Shown: in pieces, positions 1-7,382 of the stretch
Position numbering within the stretch: position 1 is the stretch's first letter
Layout: each line of letters begins with the position of its first letter
Translations under genes and position numbers: made by a program
The notes under the pieces: generated by a model
Told to the model about the DNA's origin: nothing
Database searches by the model: none
The model's input: only the letters and a program-made list of their open reading frames with translations
DNA from: Fibrobacter sp. UBA4373
GTDB taxonomy: Bacteria > Fibrobacterota > Fibrobacteria > Fibrobacterales > Fibrobacteraceae
Length of the DNA: 15,292 bases
Reading direction: 5' to 3'
Assembly: GCA_002390045.1 (NCBI GenBank)
Contig: DGSB01000026.1
Location: 1-15,292 of the forward strand

Positions 1-1713
1 GAAGGTGCGGAACGGAACGATCACCGTGGTACGGCCACGCGGAACACCCGTGTTGGAAACGAAGAGTTCGTTGCCTGCGTCACCGATCTGAACCGTAATG
101 GACTGCCATGCACGTTCAGAGTAAACGTCGAACATGATGCCCCAGTGGTTCGTCCAGTCGCGCTGCTTGTTGTCGTGGTTAGCCGTGTTCTTGGAGAAGT
201 CGAGCACGAAGTCGACCCAGTCGGACATTTCGAAGTGCTTGATGAAGAGAGAGTTGCCGTCGAGCTTGCTCGTCTTGTACGGCATTTCGATTTCGGCCTT
301 GGACTTCGGACCGAAAGACGGTTCCCACTTATCCTTGGCGAACTTGCCTTCGAAGTCGGAAATCACGACATCCGGAGCCTTGGACTTCCAGTTGTCCCAC
401 TTGATATCCGGGTCAACCCAGTCGATGGTTTCGGTGAAGGTAATCTGGTCGACGAAAATGGTCACAGGAGCCGGCTTGCCCGGTTCGCCCTGGTTTTCGC
501 CCTTGCCGACGGAGAAGCGGATTTCCTGGATCTTGTTCCACTGGACATCCTTGGCAACTTCGGCCTGCTTGTTAGCGTCCCAAGCCTTACCCTTGTCGCC
601 GAACTTCTTCAGAGGAATCTTCACGAGCTTCCAGTCGGTGCCGACCTTGGAGCCTTCGATCCAGTCGTTCAGGCTGATCTTCGTCTGGCTCTTGATGTCG
701 TTGCCCTGGTTGTCGAGGATACCGACGTACACCTTTTCGCCGCCGAGCTTACCCTTGATCCAGAAGTAGAGACCGCCCTTGTTGCGGACCTTGGACAGGT
801 CGATGTACTTGCCTTCACCGAGCGAGTAGGTCACACCGGACCAGTCGTTGTTATCGATGTACATGGCGAGCACGTTCGAGTTGCCAGCGGTCTTGGAATC
901 GGCTTCACGCTGTGCGGTGAGACCACCGTAAACGTAAGAGAAACCTCTGAGCTGGTTTTCGTAGAAGACGCCGCCAGAAACCGGCTTGACCTTGCCGTCG
1001 AGCTTTTCCGGGTTCTTCGGGCCGTCGATCACGTCATTGTTTTCATCCCAGTAGACAATCTTCGGCTTTGGCTTGGCCTTCTTGTTGCCCTTGACGATTT
1101 CGATATTGTCGATAAAGACGTCGAACTTCGGGTTTGTACCCTTGTCGATCGAGAAACGGACTTCTGCAATCTTGTCCCAGTCGATACGTGCCGGGAATTC
1201 GGACTTGCGGGTGTTGTCCCAGTAGAGACCGCGATCCGGGAAGTCGATGAGAGGAATGGAAACCTTCTTCCAGTCCTTCGTCACGGTGCCGCCTTCGATG
1301 TACTTAGCCATCGGGACTGCAACCTGGGTCTTCTTGCCGTCGGAAACTTCTTCATCCAAGAGGCCGACCTTGAGCTGTTCACCGCCGTTTGCACCCTTGA
1401 TCATGAATTCGAGCTTGGAGTCAAGGAGATACTTGTTCAAGTCGAAGACTTCGTTATAAAGGCAGATCGATGCACCGGAGTAATCCGTCGGGTCGAGCTT
1501 GATGTTCAAGGCGGACTTGGACTTGTAACCACCTTCCTTCGTGATGGTCACGCCCTTGCTCGTACCACCGTAAGAGTAGTCAAAGCCACCCTGGCGATAC
1601 TGATCGTCGAACATCTTGTATACGACGATGCGCGGAGGTTTCTGCGCCATCGCGGCCGTTGTCGCAAGCCCCAAGAAGAGCAGGGACGAAGCCTTCAAGA
1701 ATTGATGTTTCAT
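1..1713 (-). CDS. Secreted protein with tandem carbohydrate-binding-like beta-sandwich domains (partial)
   Basis: An open frame starts at ATG 1713 and runs off the left edge, giving about 571 residues with no stop. The N-terminus is a signal peptide (basic start, hydrophobic core, AMA-Q cleavage near residue 23). The mature part shows at least two copies of one domain, about residues 46-208 and 258-428. Each copy has a YGG motif, a D-[YW]-S-G-[AV] strand, an FxIKG strand, a DWK-x-V-x-IPL strand, and an IRFS/VRFS...VFIDNI or IFVDQI ending. A third related segment begins near residue 447 (VVISDFEG). This pattern resembles CBM11/CIA30-type galactose-binding-like folds. I infer a polysaccharide-binding surface or periplasmic protein; no catalytic domain is visible in this part. 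The start has a GAGGGA Shine-Dalgarno at 1721-1726. It lies 47 bases downstream of the DsbA-like gene and is probably co-transcribed. Codon use is strongly biased (AAG, GAC, GGC), suggesting high expression. Confidence 0.85.
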   Translation of the reverse strand, partial: MKHQFLKASSLLFLGLATTAAMAQKPPRIVVYKMFDDQYRQGGFDYSYGGTSKGVTITKEGGYKSKSALNIKLDPTDYSGASICLYNEVFDLNKYLLDSKLEFMIKGANGGEQLKVGLLDEEVSDGKKTQVAVPMAKYIEGGTVTKDWKKVSIPLIDFPDRGLYWDNTRKSEFPARIDWDKIAEVRFSIDKGTNPKFDVFIDNIEIVKGNKKAKPKPKIVYWDENNDVIDGPKNPEKLDGKVKPVSGGVFYENQLRGFSYVYGGLTAQREADSKTAGNSNVLAMYIDNNDWSGVTYSLGEGKYIDLSKVRNKGGLYFWIKGKLGGEKVYVGILDNQGNDIKSQTKISLNDWIEGSKVGTDWKLVKIPLKKFGDKGKAWDANKQAEVAKDVQWNKIQEIRFSVGKGENQGEPGKPAPVTIFVDQITFTETIDWVDPDIKWDNWKSKAPDVVISDFEGKFAKDKWEPSFGPKSKAEIEMPYKTSKLDGNSLFIKHFEMSDWVDFVLDFSKNTANHDNKQRDWTNHWGIMFDVYSERAWQSITVQIGDAGNELFVSNTGVPRGRTTVIVPFRTF

Positions 1714-1760
1714 TCGGTATTCCCTCTATTTGTGAGTGTTAATTCAATTCAGTTTATCGA

Positions 1761-2513
1761 TTACTTCTTCTTTTCCTTAGCTTCCTTCAACAGCTTTTCG
1801 ACGAGGTCCGGGCTAAAGCGGTCTTGACGTTTGCCGTTGATGTAGAAGTTCGGTGTGCCCTGGACGCCAACCTTTGCGCCGAGCTGGAAGTCTTCATTGA
1901 TGCGGGCCTGCTTTGCAGAGTCGAGGACCATGTCCTTTTCGAACTTTGCCATGTCGAGACCGATATCCTTGGCGACTTTCTTAAACGTTTCCGGGGTGAG
2001 CTCGCGGTTCTTGTCGGCGAGAGCATAGCGGTATTCCCAGAACTTGCCCTGGGCCTGAGCTGCCATGGAAGCGGCTGCGGCACCCGGAGCGTCCTTGTGG
2101 AAGCTGAGCGGGAAGTGCTTGAAGACGAACTTGATTTCATCCTTGTGCTTGTTCATCAAGTCGTGAATGACCGGAGCGATACGTGCGCAATACGGGCACT
2201 GGAATTCAGAAAATTCGACGATAGTGAGGATCGGATCCTTGGTGTTGCCGAAGACAGGGCTTGTTCCTACCGGAATGTCCCACACCTTGTTGTCGGCTTC
2301 CATTTCGGCCTTCATCTGTTCAATGGAAAGTCCGCGCTTTTCGAGACCGTACTTGAGAATTTCGAATTCTTCGTGCATGGTCTTGACTTCGGCGGAAAGA
2401 CTGTCGAGCTTTGCACGCGTGGAGCCATCTGTCTTGCCGCTTGCCGAAGCTTCGTTACAGGCGGAAAGAGAAATAAGAAGGGCTGCACTCAGTGCTAATG
2501 AATATGATTTCAT
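1761..2513 (-). CDS. DsbA/thioredoxin-fold lipoprotein with CPYC active site
   Basis: This 250-residue protein is a predicted thiol-disulfide oxidoreductase anchored in the envelope. It begins with a lipoprotein signal ending in LSAC, with Cys19 as the lipidated residue. A charged helical stretch at about 34-72 may form a coiled coil. The thioredoxin fold follows, with the FSEFQCPYC motif (active cysteines 106 and 109) and the cis-proline loop GVQGTPNFYING (Pro221). The DsbA-type helical insert lies between them. The length fits the DsbA_4/Thioredoxin_4 group rather than classical DsbA. AAAGGA lies just before ATG 2513. The partner is unknown. The next gene in the operon encodes a secreted protein with only one visible cysteine, so that product is an unlikely disulfide substrate. 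It could act as an oxidase, isomerase or reductase; the sequence does not decide. Confidence 0.9.
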   Translation of the reverse strand: MKSYSLALSAALLISLSACNEASASGKTDGSTRAKLDSLSAEVKTMHEEFEILKYGLEKRGLSIEQMKAEMEADNKVWDIPVGTSPVFGNTKDPILTIVEFSEFQCPYCARIAPVIHDLMNKHKDEIKFVFKHFPLSFHKDAPGAAAASMAAQAQGKFWEYRYALADKNRELTPETFKKVAKDIGLDMAKFEKDMVLDSAKQARINEDFQLGAKVGVQGTPNFYINGKRQDRFSPDLVEKLLKEAKEKKK

Positions 2514-2550
2514 GAAATGATCCTTTGTGTAAATCGTTTTTGAAAATATA

Positions 2551-2608
2551 TAAAAGGCGGTCTTTCGGAACCCGATTTTTTGCAGATTCGGTTGCCGAAA
2601 GAACCGCC
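2551..2608 (-). terminator. Rho-independent terminator of the aminotransferase gene
   Basis: Read on the minus strand, a long stem is formed by GGCGGTTCTTTCGG-AACC and its complement GGTTCCGAAAGACCGCC, with one small bulge. It is followed by TTTTATATATTTT. It begins 32 bases after the aminotransferase stop codon. It separates that gene from the DsbA-like gene, which would then need its own promoter close to or overlapping the terminator tail. Confidence 0.85.
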
Positions 2609-2640
2609 AATGGAAAAGAAAATTTTACAAGAATTGAATC

Positions 2641-3948
2641 TTAGTTTGCGCTCGCCACGTAAGCCTTGATCGCGTCGCGAATCTTGGTGAAGACCAGGCG
2701 AAGTTCGTCTTCGTCTTCTTCGAGAAGCGTGATGCGGAAGCCTTGAAGTTCGCTGCAGAAACTGCTGATCGGAACGACGCAAACGCCTGTTGCCGCAAGC
2801 AGGTAATACACGAAGCGATAGTCGAGGCTCGGAACGTTTTCTGTCCACTTTTCCACCAGGGAGCGAATCTTCGGGTCTTCGATGGGAAGGCTCTGGCGGT
2901 TGTTCAACACGCCCGGCTTGAAGACGATCGTATTGTAGAATGCGCCGTAAGTCGGGTTGAAGTAAAGTTCAGGGACATCGGAAAGGATCTCGTTAATGAG
3001 AGCGCTGCGACGTCCGATTCGTTCGTTCAAAGCTTGACGGTGAACCGGATAGCGCGGATCGCCGAGGATCATCGGGATGGTGAGCTGCGGAATGGTCGTG
3101 GAGCAGACTTCGATCATCTTCGCGTTATCGATCGCACGGCAGAAAGCGTCGAACTCCGGGTCCTTGTCGCGGTTATAGTATTCGACCCAACCGCAACGGG
3201 CGCCTGGCCACGGGTACTGCTTGGAAATGCCGTTCATGGAAATGCCCGGAACGTCACCGATGTAAGTGGCGAGCGGGTGCGCATGAGCTCCGTTGTAAGT
3301 GATCTTGCTGTAAATTTCGTCACAGATGATGCAGAGCTTGTAATCCTTTGCAATCTTCACCATCTTTTCGAGATATTCGAGCGGGTAGACCATGCCCGTC
3401 GGATTGTCCGGGTTTAAAATCAGGATGCCGGCGACGTTCGGATTGTACTTGACTTTATTTTCAAGTTCTTCGAGGTCCGGGAGCCAGTGATTTTCCGGGC
3501 GAAGATGGTAAACAAGCGGGGAAGAATGGGCGTGAGCCGCTTCGGCAGAACTGTGAGTGCTGTAAGCCGGAGACGGTCCGATGATGCGGGTTGTCATCGA
3601 CAGCTGGCTATAAATGGTCGAAATGGCATCGCCGAGGCCGTTGAAAAACAGGATGTCTTCTGGGGTAATTTGCACTCCGCCGAGCTTATTGGTTTCGTTT
3701 GCAATGAATTCCCGAGTCTTGAGCAAACCTTTGGACGGGCAGTAGCTGTAACTGTCGTTATTCTTTGCGAGATCGCTGACGATTTCCTTGATCCATTCCG
3801 GGACCTGGCAATGCTTTTGGATCGGGTCGCCGATGTTTTCCCAGTGGATCTTGAGTCCGAGTGCCTTTAACTGATTGGCCTTTTTGACGATCTCACGGAT
3901 TTCGTATGAGAGCTCTTTTGCACCTTCAGTTAAAAGTCGTTTACGCAT
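2641..3948 (-). CDS. PLP-dependent class I/II aminotransferase (aspartate/alanine type)
   Basis: A fold-type I aminotransferase of 435 residues. It contains the NPDNPTG motif (Asn182, binding the PLP ring oxygen), CDEIYSK (Asp210, binding the ring nitrogen, and Tyr213), SKQYPWPGARCGW (Schiff-base Lys243 and phosphate-binding Arg251), and GFRITLL (Arg405, binding the substrate alpha-carboxylate). Exact substrate cannot be read from sequence; the family uses aspartate, alanine or aromatic amino acids with 2-oxoglutarate. The frame is open upstream to ATG 4125, but those 59 extra residues are low-complexity and translate a GC-rich intergenic element. The ATG at 3948 gives a normal N-terminus (MRKRLLTEGAKEL) and has GGAG 9 bases upstream. 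The gene appears monocistronic with a strong terminator. At about 435 residues it is longer than the usual 390-400, because of inserts near residues 255-275 and 345-375. Confidence 0.93.
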   Translation of the reverse strand: MRKRLLTEGAKELSYEIREIVKKANQLKALGLKIHWENIGDPIQKHCQVPEWIKEIVSDLAKNNDSYSYCPSKGLLKTREFIANETNKLGGVQITPEDILFFNGLGDAISTIYSQLSMTTRIIGPSPAYSTHSSAEAAHAHSSPLVYHLRPENHWLPDLEELENKVKYNPNVAGILILNPDNPTGMVYPLEYLEKMVKIAKDYKLCIICDEIYSKITYNGAHAHPLATYIGDVPGISMNGISKQYPWPGARCGWVEYYNRDKDPEFDAFCRAIDNAKMIEVCSTTIPQLTIPMILGDPRYPVHRQALNERIGRRSALINEILSDVPELYFNPTYGAFYNTIVFKPGVLNNRQSLPIEDPKIRSLVEKWTENVPSLDYRFVYYLLAATGVCVVPISSFCSELQGFRITLLEEDEDELRLVFTKIRDAIKAYVASAN

Positions 3949-4035
3949 AATATTTGTCTCCGATAGATTTTCGAATTCTGTTTTGTTAAATCTAGTTAAA
4001 AGATTTTGAGAGAAAGTTGGTTTCTGTTGAAGTTC

Positions 4036-4264
4036 TACCGTGGCACGGACGGCTTTGACCGCGAAGCGGTCGGCTCGCCTGCCCGGCGGGGGGCAAGGTA
4101 GGGGGCCCGCCACCCCCGTGGCCACGCTATACTCTGCGCGTTTTGCTTGTGTGCCTTTTGTGGGGGCTTGCTCGCTTCGCTCGCTTGCGCTCGGGTGGGG
4201 TTTCGCTAGCTCGCTTCGCTCACACCGTTCGCATTGGGGCTGTTGGATTCATAAGGACCTCGGT
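4036..4264. repeat. GC-rich intergenic element with dense inverted and direct repeats
   Basis: This stretch is far richer in GC than its AT-rich flanks. It contains the hairpin GACCGC-GAA-GCGGTC (4057-4071), CGTGGC at about 4039-4044 pairing with GCCACG at 4121-4126, runs GGGGG and CCCCC that can pair (4101-4117), and two copies of CTCGCTTCGCTC (about 4171-4182 and 4210-4221). The first copy is followed by a near-tandem variant. It resembles a dispersed REP-like or other non-coding repeat element. No transposase is present. The boundaries are estimated from the composition change only. Confidence 0.5.
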
Positions 4265-4278
4265 TGGTTAAGAATGTT

Positions 4279-4313
4279 TAAAACGAAAAAGGACAGCCGA
4301 AAATCGACTGTCC
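4279..4313 (-). terminator. Rho-independent terminator read on the minus strand
   Basis: In minus-strand RNA the stem GGACAGUCGA pairs with UCGGCUGUCC over 10 base pairs with one U-G wobble. The loop is UUU, and UUUUUCGUUUU follows. On the plus strand the wobble becomes an A-C mismatch and no U-tract follows, so the direction is minus. It would end transcripts from the small gene at 4468-4734, or attenuate transcription towards the aminotransferase. Confidence 0.8.
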
Positions 4314-4338
4314 TCAAAACTTGGGTTCTAAAATCGTA

Positions 4339-4449
4339 CTAGGCGAAATAGAAACTCATTTCTGTGGACAGTCGAACACTAGCTCGGGCTGCTGCCGCGC
4401 TAGCTTCCATTGCTGCTGCAAAGATGTTCTGTCCAAAGAGTTGGTTCAT
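4339..4449 (-). CDS. Possible 36-residue small ORF, alanine-rich
   Basis: An open frame of 36 codons (MNQLFGQNIF at the start, then an alanine-rich stretch, ending MSFYFA) begins 18 bases after the stop codon of the upstream minus-strand gene. There is no Shine-Dalgarno; a GCAAAC...GTTTGC inverted repeat spans the gap. It overlaps the candidate RNA structure almost exactly, so the stem-forming constraint or the coding constraint may be fortuitous. Codons such as CGA, CTG and AGT are unlike those of the neighbouring genes. I regard it as doubtful as a protein gene. Confidence 0.2.
   Translation of the reverse strand: MNQLFGQNIFAAAMEASAAAARASVRLSTEMSFYFA
4365..4435 (-). ncRNA. Candidate structured RNA (three-way junction) upstream of a terminator
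   Basis: In minus-strand RNA, UGGACAG-AACA (4435-4425) pairs with UGUU-CGA-CUGUCCA (4378-4365), giving 11 base pairs with a CGA bulge. Two hairpins lie inside: UUGC-AGCA-GCAA (4421-4410) and CUAGC...GCUAG (4403-4379), the latter enclosing a further GGC-AGCA-GCC. The segment UCGACUGUCC (4375-4366) is also perfectly complementary to GGACAGUCGA (4313-4304), the first half of the downstream terminator. The three pairings are mutually exclusive, as in attenuators. It does not match a tRNA, and I recognise no known RNA family. A 36-codon open frame overlaps it. Confidence 0.35.
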
Positions 4450-4467
4450 ACGCAAACGAAAGTAGTT

Positions 4468-4734
4468 TTAGTTTGCGGCTTTGGCAAGGGTTTCGATTTC
4501 CCCAAAAATTTCGACGCGTTTGTACTGTTTTACTTTTTTGTCTTCGGTGATGCCATTTTCGGCGAGGTACTTGTTGAGCGCCTGCAAAATCAGATCCTGG
4601 GTGTGTCGCGGAACGGGCTTTTTGCCGAGGCGAGCCTTTTGTACCATTTTGTGGTTCAAATTGAGCGGAAGCATTTCGACCAGATCATGGTTCGAAGCGT
4701 TCAAGGACTGAAGAATTTCGTCAAGTTTTGTCAT
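4468..4734 (-). CDS. Small putative helix-turn-helix protein, 88 residues
   Basis: An 88-residue soluble protein with no signal peptide or membrane segment. Residues about 25-55 (HKMVQKARLGKKPVPRHTQ onwards) look like a compact helical DNA-binding segment in the manner of Cro/XRE proteins: a turn followed by a basic helix, then LILQALNKYL. The C-terminus is charged and then weakly hydrophobic. I do not recognise the family, so regulatory function is only inferred. There is no convincing Shine-Dalgarno before ATG 4734. It diverges from the VanZ-family gene across 86 bases. Its transcript would continue through the structured region at 4365-4435 to the terminator at 4279-4313. Confidence 0.65.
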   Translation of the reverse strand: MTKLDEILQSLNASNHDLVEMLPLNLNHKMVQKARLGKKPVPRHTQDLILQALNKYLAENGITEDKKVKQYKRVEIFGEIETLAKAAN

Positions 4735-4808
4735 GGTGTTGTCGCTTGTTGTGCGTTTTTGCTGGGCGTAAAATTTAGCTTATCTTCGCCTGATGTGGTG
4801 TGTCTTTT

Positions 4809-4820
4809 TATATTTGGAAC
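4809..4820 (+). promoter_or_regulatory. Candidate -10 box immediately before vanZ-family start
   Basis: TATATT at 4809-4814 is followed by six bases and then ATG 4821. This spacing would place the transcription start at or very near the A of the start codon, giving a leaderless mRNA. No good -35 hexamer is visible at the usual distance. The same arrangement is seen before mtgA. Confidence 0.4.
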
Positions 4821-5240
4821 ATGCAAAAACTGGACTGTCTTTTTGAACGCTATCCTCTCTTCCGCTATATTCCGGGTATTCTATTGCTCGCGATGATTTT
4901 TCGAACTTCTTCAATCGACGGGGAAGGGATGAGCTGGCTTGTCCATCCGTTTGACAAGTTTATCCACTGCGGAACTTTTGCCTTGCTGACGGCGTTTTTT
5001 GGAATGTGGTTTGCAAATTTTAGATGGGAAAAGAATCGTTGGCTGGTAGCCCTGTATTGTGTGGGACTTTGCCTTTTGGCAGGAGTCCTTGATGAATATC
5101 ACCAGAGCTTTGTGCCGGGGCGCAGTGTTTCGCTTGAAGATATTTGTGCCGATGTCGTTGGCGGTATTGTGGGCATTACCGTTTATGCTTTAGTACGGCC
5201 CTGGAAACGATTCCGCATTTTTTTTGAAAAGGAAAAATAA
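4821..5240 (+). CDS. VanZ-family integral membrane protein
   Basis: This 139-residue membrane protein carries the VanZ-family pattern: DKFIHCGTFALL (Asp45 to His49) in the second membrane segment and LDEYHQSFVPGRSVSLED (residues 90-107) followed by DVVGGIVG in the last. About four hydrophobic segments are visible (17-27, 48-66, 74-90, 110-126). The family takes its name from a teicoplanin-resistance gene, but most members have no known function. The frame is open to a GTG at 4800, which would add seven residues. I prefer ATG 4821 because the -10-like TATATT would otherwise lie inside the gene. A terminator follows directly. Confidence 0.85.
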   Translation: MQKLDCLFERYPLFRYIPGILLLAMIFRTSSIDGEGMSWLVHPFDKFIHCGTFALLTAFFGMWFANFRWEKNRWLVALYCVGLCLLAGVLDEYHQSFVPGRSVSLEDICADVVGGIVGITVYALVRPWKRFRIFFEKEK

Positions 5241-5242
5241 AG

Positions 5243-5269
5243 AACGGGCTCGTTAGAACCCGTTTTTTT
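5243..5269 (+). terminator. Terminator between convergent genes, probably bidirectional
   Basis: The stem AACGGG / CCCGTT has a 10-base centre that can extend by TC/GA and is followed by TTTTTTT on the plus strand. On the minus strand the stem is followed by CTTTATTTTTCC, so it can also serve the lipoprotein gene, whose stop codon (5268-5270) overlaps it. Confidence 0.85.
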
Positions 5270-6059
5270 ATTCTTCGATTTTTGACATTTCGAATGAAGC
5301 CGTGTAAGTGGAACCGTCCGGATTATTCCGCAGGGCCTTCCACTTCATGATTCCGTTTTCGATAGATTCGATTTCCCACCATTCTCGATTTTCTTCACCG
5401 TCTTCGACCCAGCGGGTGCAAAGCAATTGCCCGTCGACAAAATAGTCGTTGACAAAATTAGCGCTTGCGGTCCAGTTGCCTTCGTCGTCTTGAACGTAAT
5501 AGACATAGGTGCCGTCGTTCTTGTATTCCCAACGGTGCGTCTCGCCGTCATCAAATTCGGAGCTTTTACTGGTGACTTTCCCCTGCCAAATGCCCAGAAT
5601 ATCGGTTGAATAATCGACGGTAACGCGGGAATAGCGCATGGGGGTGGGCCCGATGGATTTGACGACTTGGCCTGACTTCATGAAGTTCATGCTTGTAATC
5701 GTGGACATTTCCTTGTCGTCAATCGATTTTATCGTATGCTGGATCGAAATCTGCAAGGAGTCATTTTCGAAAACGGTCCAAGAAATGGTATTGCTGTCAA
5801 TTTTATAATTGAAGTCGGTGCCGTCATGCCAAGCGTAATCGCCAAAGGCCGTACTGAAAGAACCTTTACCGTCTTCGTTCAGGGTGTAGACGCCTTTTTT
5901 GTTTGTCGTATTTTGAACTCCGTCTTCTTCGACAGAAATCCATTTGCCGAGAATCTTTTCTTGAAAATTGACTTGTGGGTGGATCTTGCCATTACTGCTG
6001 CTAGAACATCCGATAAAAAAAGCGGATGTGATGGCAAGCGTTGCAAAATACTTGTTCAT
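5268..6059 (-). CDS. Lipoprotein with two lipocalin-like repeats
   Basis: This 263-residue lipoprotein has a signal ending in FFIGC, with Cys18 as lipidation site, then a serine-rich linker. The mature part contains two related beta-rich repeats, about residues 36-145 and 153-260. Each starts with ILGKW or ILGIW, then shows a glycine-rich turn in a Y/W-x-Y-x-x-[ED]DG/NDG strand (YTLNEDGKGSFS and WEYKNDGTYVYY). This is the style of lipocalin-like domains in many envelope lipoproteins. Ligand and role are unknown. ATG 6059 is chosen over the longer open frame to 6227 because it gives the lipoprotein signal and has AAGGGGA just upstream. It follows the MFS gene by 55 bases and may share its transcript. 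Confidence 0.82.
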   Translation of the reverse strand: MNKYFATLAITSAFFIGCSSSSNGKIHPQVNFQEKILGKWISVEEDGVQNTTNKKGVYTLNEDGKGSFSTAFGDYAWHDGTDFNYKIDSNTISWTVFENDSLQISIQHTIKSIDDKEMSTITSMNFMKSGQVVKSIGPTPMRYSRVTVDYSTDILGIWQGKVTSKSSEFDDGETHRWEYKNDGTYVYYVQDDEGNWTASANFVNDYFVDGQLLCTRWVEDGEENREWWEIESIENGIMKWKALRNNPDGSTYTASFEMSKIEE

Positions 6060-6114
6060 GGTTTCCCCTTGGAAGAAATGGGCTCTGATAAACAAAGAAT
6101 AAAATAAATAAATT

Positions 6115-7320
6115 TTATCCTTCGAGCTTATTTCGTAAATAATGTCTAGAAGTCCATGTGAAATACATGACGTCGGCAAAGACGAGTGCGATAGCGCAGG
6201 CGAGGAATACAGGACGATGCATGCCAAAAATTTCCGCCATGGATCCTCCGATTAAAATTCCCGATCCAATACCGATGTCCCAACCGCTCAAGTATGTGCT
6301 GTTTGCCGTACCACGCTGATCGTGGCGAGCGAGATTGACGCACATCGTCTGGTAACCTGGGAAAATCAAGCCAAGGCTTGTACCGATCAAAAATGCCGAA
6401 ATAAAGAATGTCAAAGAACTATGGCAGAACGCAAGCATGGTAAAGGCAAAAATGATCAGGGTCATGCCGGATCCGACCAAATGTACCAGGTATCCTTTGT
6501 CGATCAGCTTGCCGGTCATAATGCGGTTCATGATGAGACCTGCGGCAATTAAAGCGTAGAACCAGCCGGAACCTCCGATGCCAAGTTCCTTTGCGTAAAG
6601 CGCAATGTAGTTGGTGACAGGACCGTAAGCGAAGCCGACAAAGATAAAGTTGATGAACTGGGGGATGGCGCGGGTTAAAAAGAATCGGTCTAGCGAAAGC
6701 GGGGCGTGAGGCTTTTTTTCTTTGGGCGGAATTTTCAAGGTCTGGACGAGAATCAGGCCGATTACGCACAAAATAATGGAAGTGGCGAAAACGATGCTGT
6801 CGCCAAAAGCTTCGTACAGAAACATGCCGGTCATGGGACCCGTCGCAAAGGCGAGGTTCACGCTAATGCCGAAGTATCCGATGCCTTCTCCGCGGCGGCA
6901 CGACGGAAGCGCATCGATGGCAACGGTATTGCTCGCCGTGCTGGAAATTCCAAAGAAGAGACCGTGGGAAAACCGGATGATGGCAAGTAGCGGTAAGAGA
7001 CCGACAGTTTTGTACCCCAGGAAGCAGAGCGTAAAGCCGAAGAAAGTCCAGAAGTACAAAGGCTTGCGGCTGAGCGTATCGACTAGAAAACCGGCGAACG
7101 GTCTGCAAGAAAGCGCCCCGATCGTATACAGCGAAATGATGATGCCTGCTGTAGCGTTGTCCGTTTGGAATTTTTCAATGATGTACAGCGGAAGAATCGG
7201 GAGCAGCTGATAAAAGCTGAAAAAAAGGAGAAAATTGGCGGCGGCGACTGTCAAAAAGTTCCGCGTCCAAAGTGCGGGCTTTTGGGTGTTTTCAGAACGG
7301 ATCATTGCTTCTGTATTCAT
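6115..7320 (-). CDS. Major facilitator superfamily transporter
   Basis: A 401-residue inner-membrane protein with about 12 hydrophobic segments in two halves separated by a basic loop (KIPPKEKKPHAPLS, near residue 205). The loop between segments 2 and 3 carries an MFS motif A-like sequence, GFLVDTLSRKP (77-87), and a matching GKLIDKG lies in the second half. Members of this drug-efflux-like branch are proton-coupled exporters; the substrate cannot be told. ATG 7320 has no Shine-Dalgarno, and an alternative ATG lies at 7305. TATATT on the minus strand (7339-7334) lies inside the inverted repeat GAATA-GCTA-TATTC, a possible -10 with operator, which would leave a leader of only about 7 bases. 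The 48-residue membrane protein gene ends 62 bases upstream on the same strand. Confidence 0.9.
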   Translation of the reverse strand: MNTEAMIRSENTQKPALWTRNFLTVAAANFLLFFSFYQLLPILPLYIIEKFQTDNATAGIIISLYTIGALSCRPFAGFLVDTLSRKPLYFWTFFGFTLCFLGYKTVGLLPLLAIIRFSHGLFFGISSTASNTVAIDALPSCRRGEGIGYFGISVNLAFATGPMTGMFLYEAFGDSIVFATSIILCVIGLILVQTLKIPPKEKKPHAPLSLDRFFLTRAIPQFINFIFVGFAYGPVTNYIALYAKELGIGGSGWFYALIAAGLIMNRIMTGKLIDKGYLVHLVGSGMTLIIFAFTMLAFCHSSLTFFISAFLIGTSLGLIFPGYQTMCVNLARHDQRGTANSTYLSGWDIGIGSGILIGGSMAEIFGMHRPVFLACAIALVFADVMYFTWTSRHYLRNKLEG

Positions 7321-7332
7321 AAAAGTTTACAT

Positions 7333-7346
7333 GAATATAGCTATTC
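7333..7346 (-). promoter_or_regulatory. Inverted repeat over a -10-like hexamer before the MFS gene
   Basis: GAATA-TAGC-TATTC is a 5+4+5 inverted repeat containing the minus-strand hexamer TATATT, 13 bases before the MFS start codon. It could be a small operator overlapping the promoter. The repeat is short and could occur by chance. Confidence 0.25.
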
Positions 7347-7382
7347 AAAGGGTGTCCCGGCGCTCCGAGATGCTTTCTTTTA

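Noticed and set aside
145..1827. Long 560-codon plus-strand open frame opposite the secreted tandem-domain gene
   Set aside because: It is antisense to a gene with signal peptide, Shine-Dalgarno and clear domain repeats. It arises from strong codon bias and has no recognisable domain.
3949..4125. Upstream extension of the aminotransferase by 59 codons
   Set aside because: It translates the GC-rich intergenic element, has no family similarity, and a better start with GGAG exists at 3948.
4040..4342. 100-codon plus-strand open frame
   Set aside because: It reads through the GC-rich repeat and across the terminator hairpin, and its composition is unlike a protein.
4365..4435. tRNA-like fold suggested by the 7-base-pair terminal stem and TTCGA
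   Set aside because: The TTCGA lies directly beside the terminal stem with no T-stem between, and no D- or anticodon arm fits.
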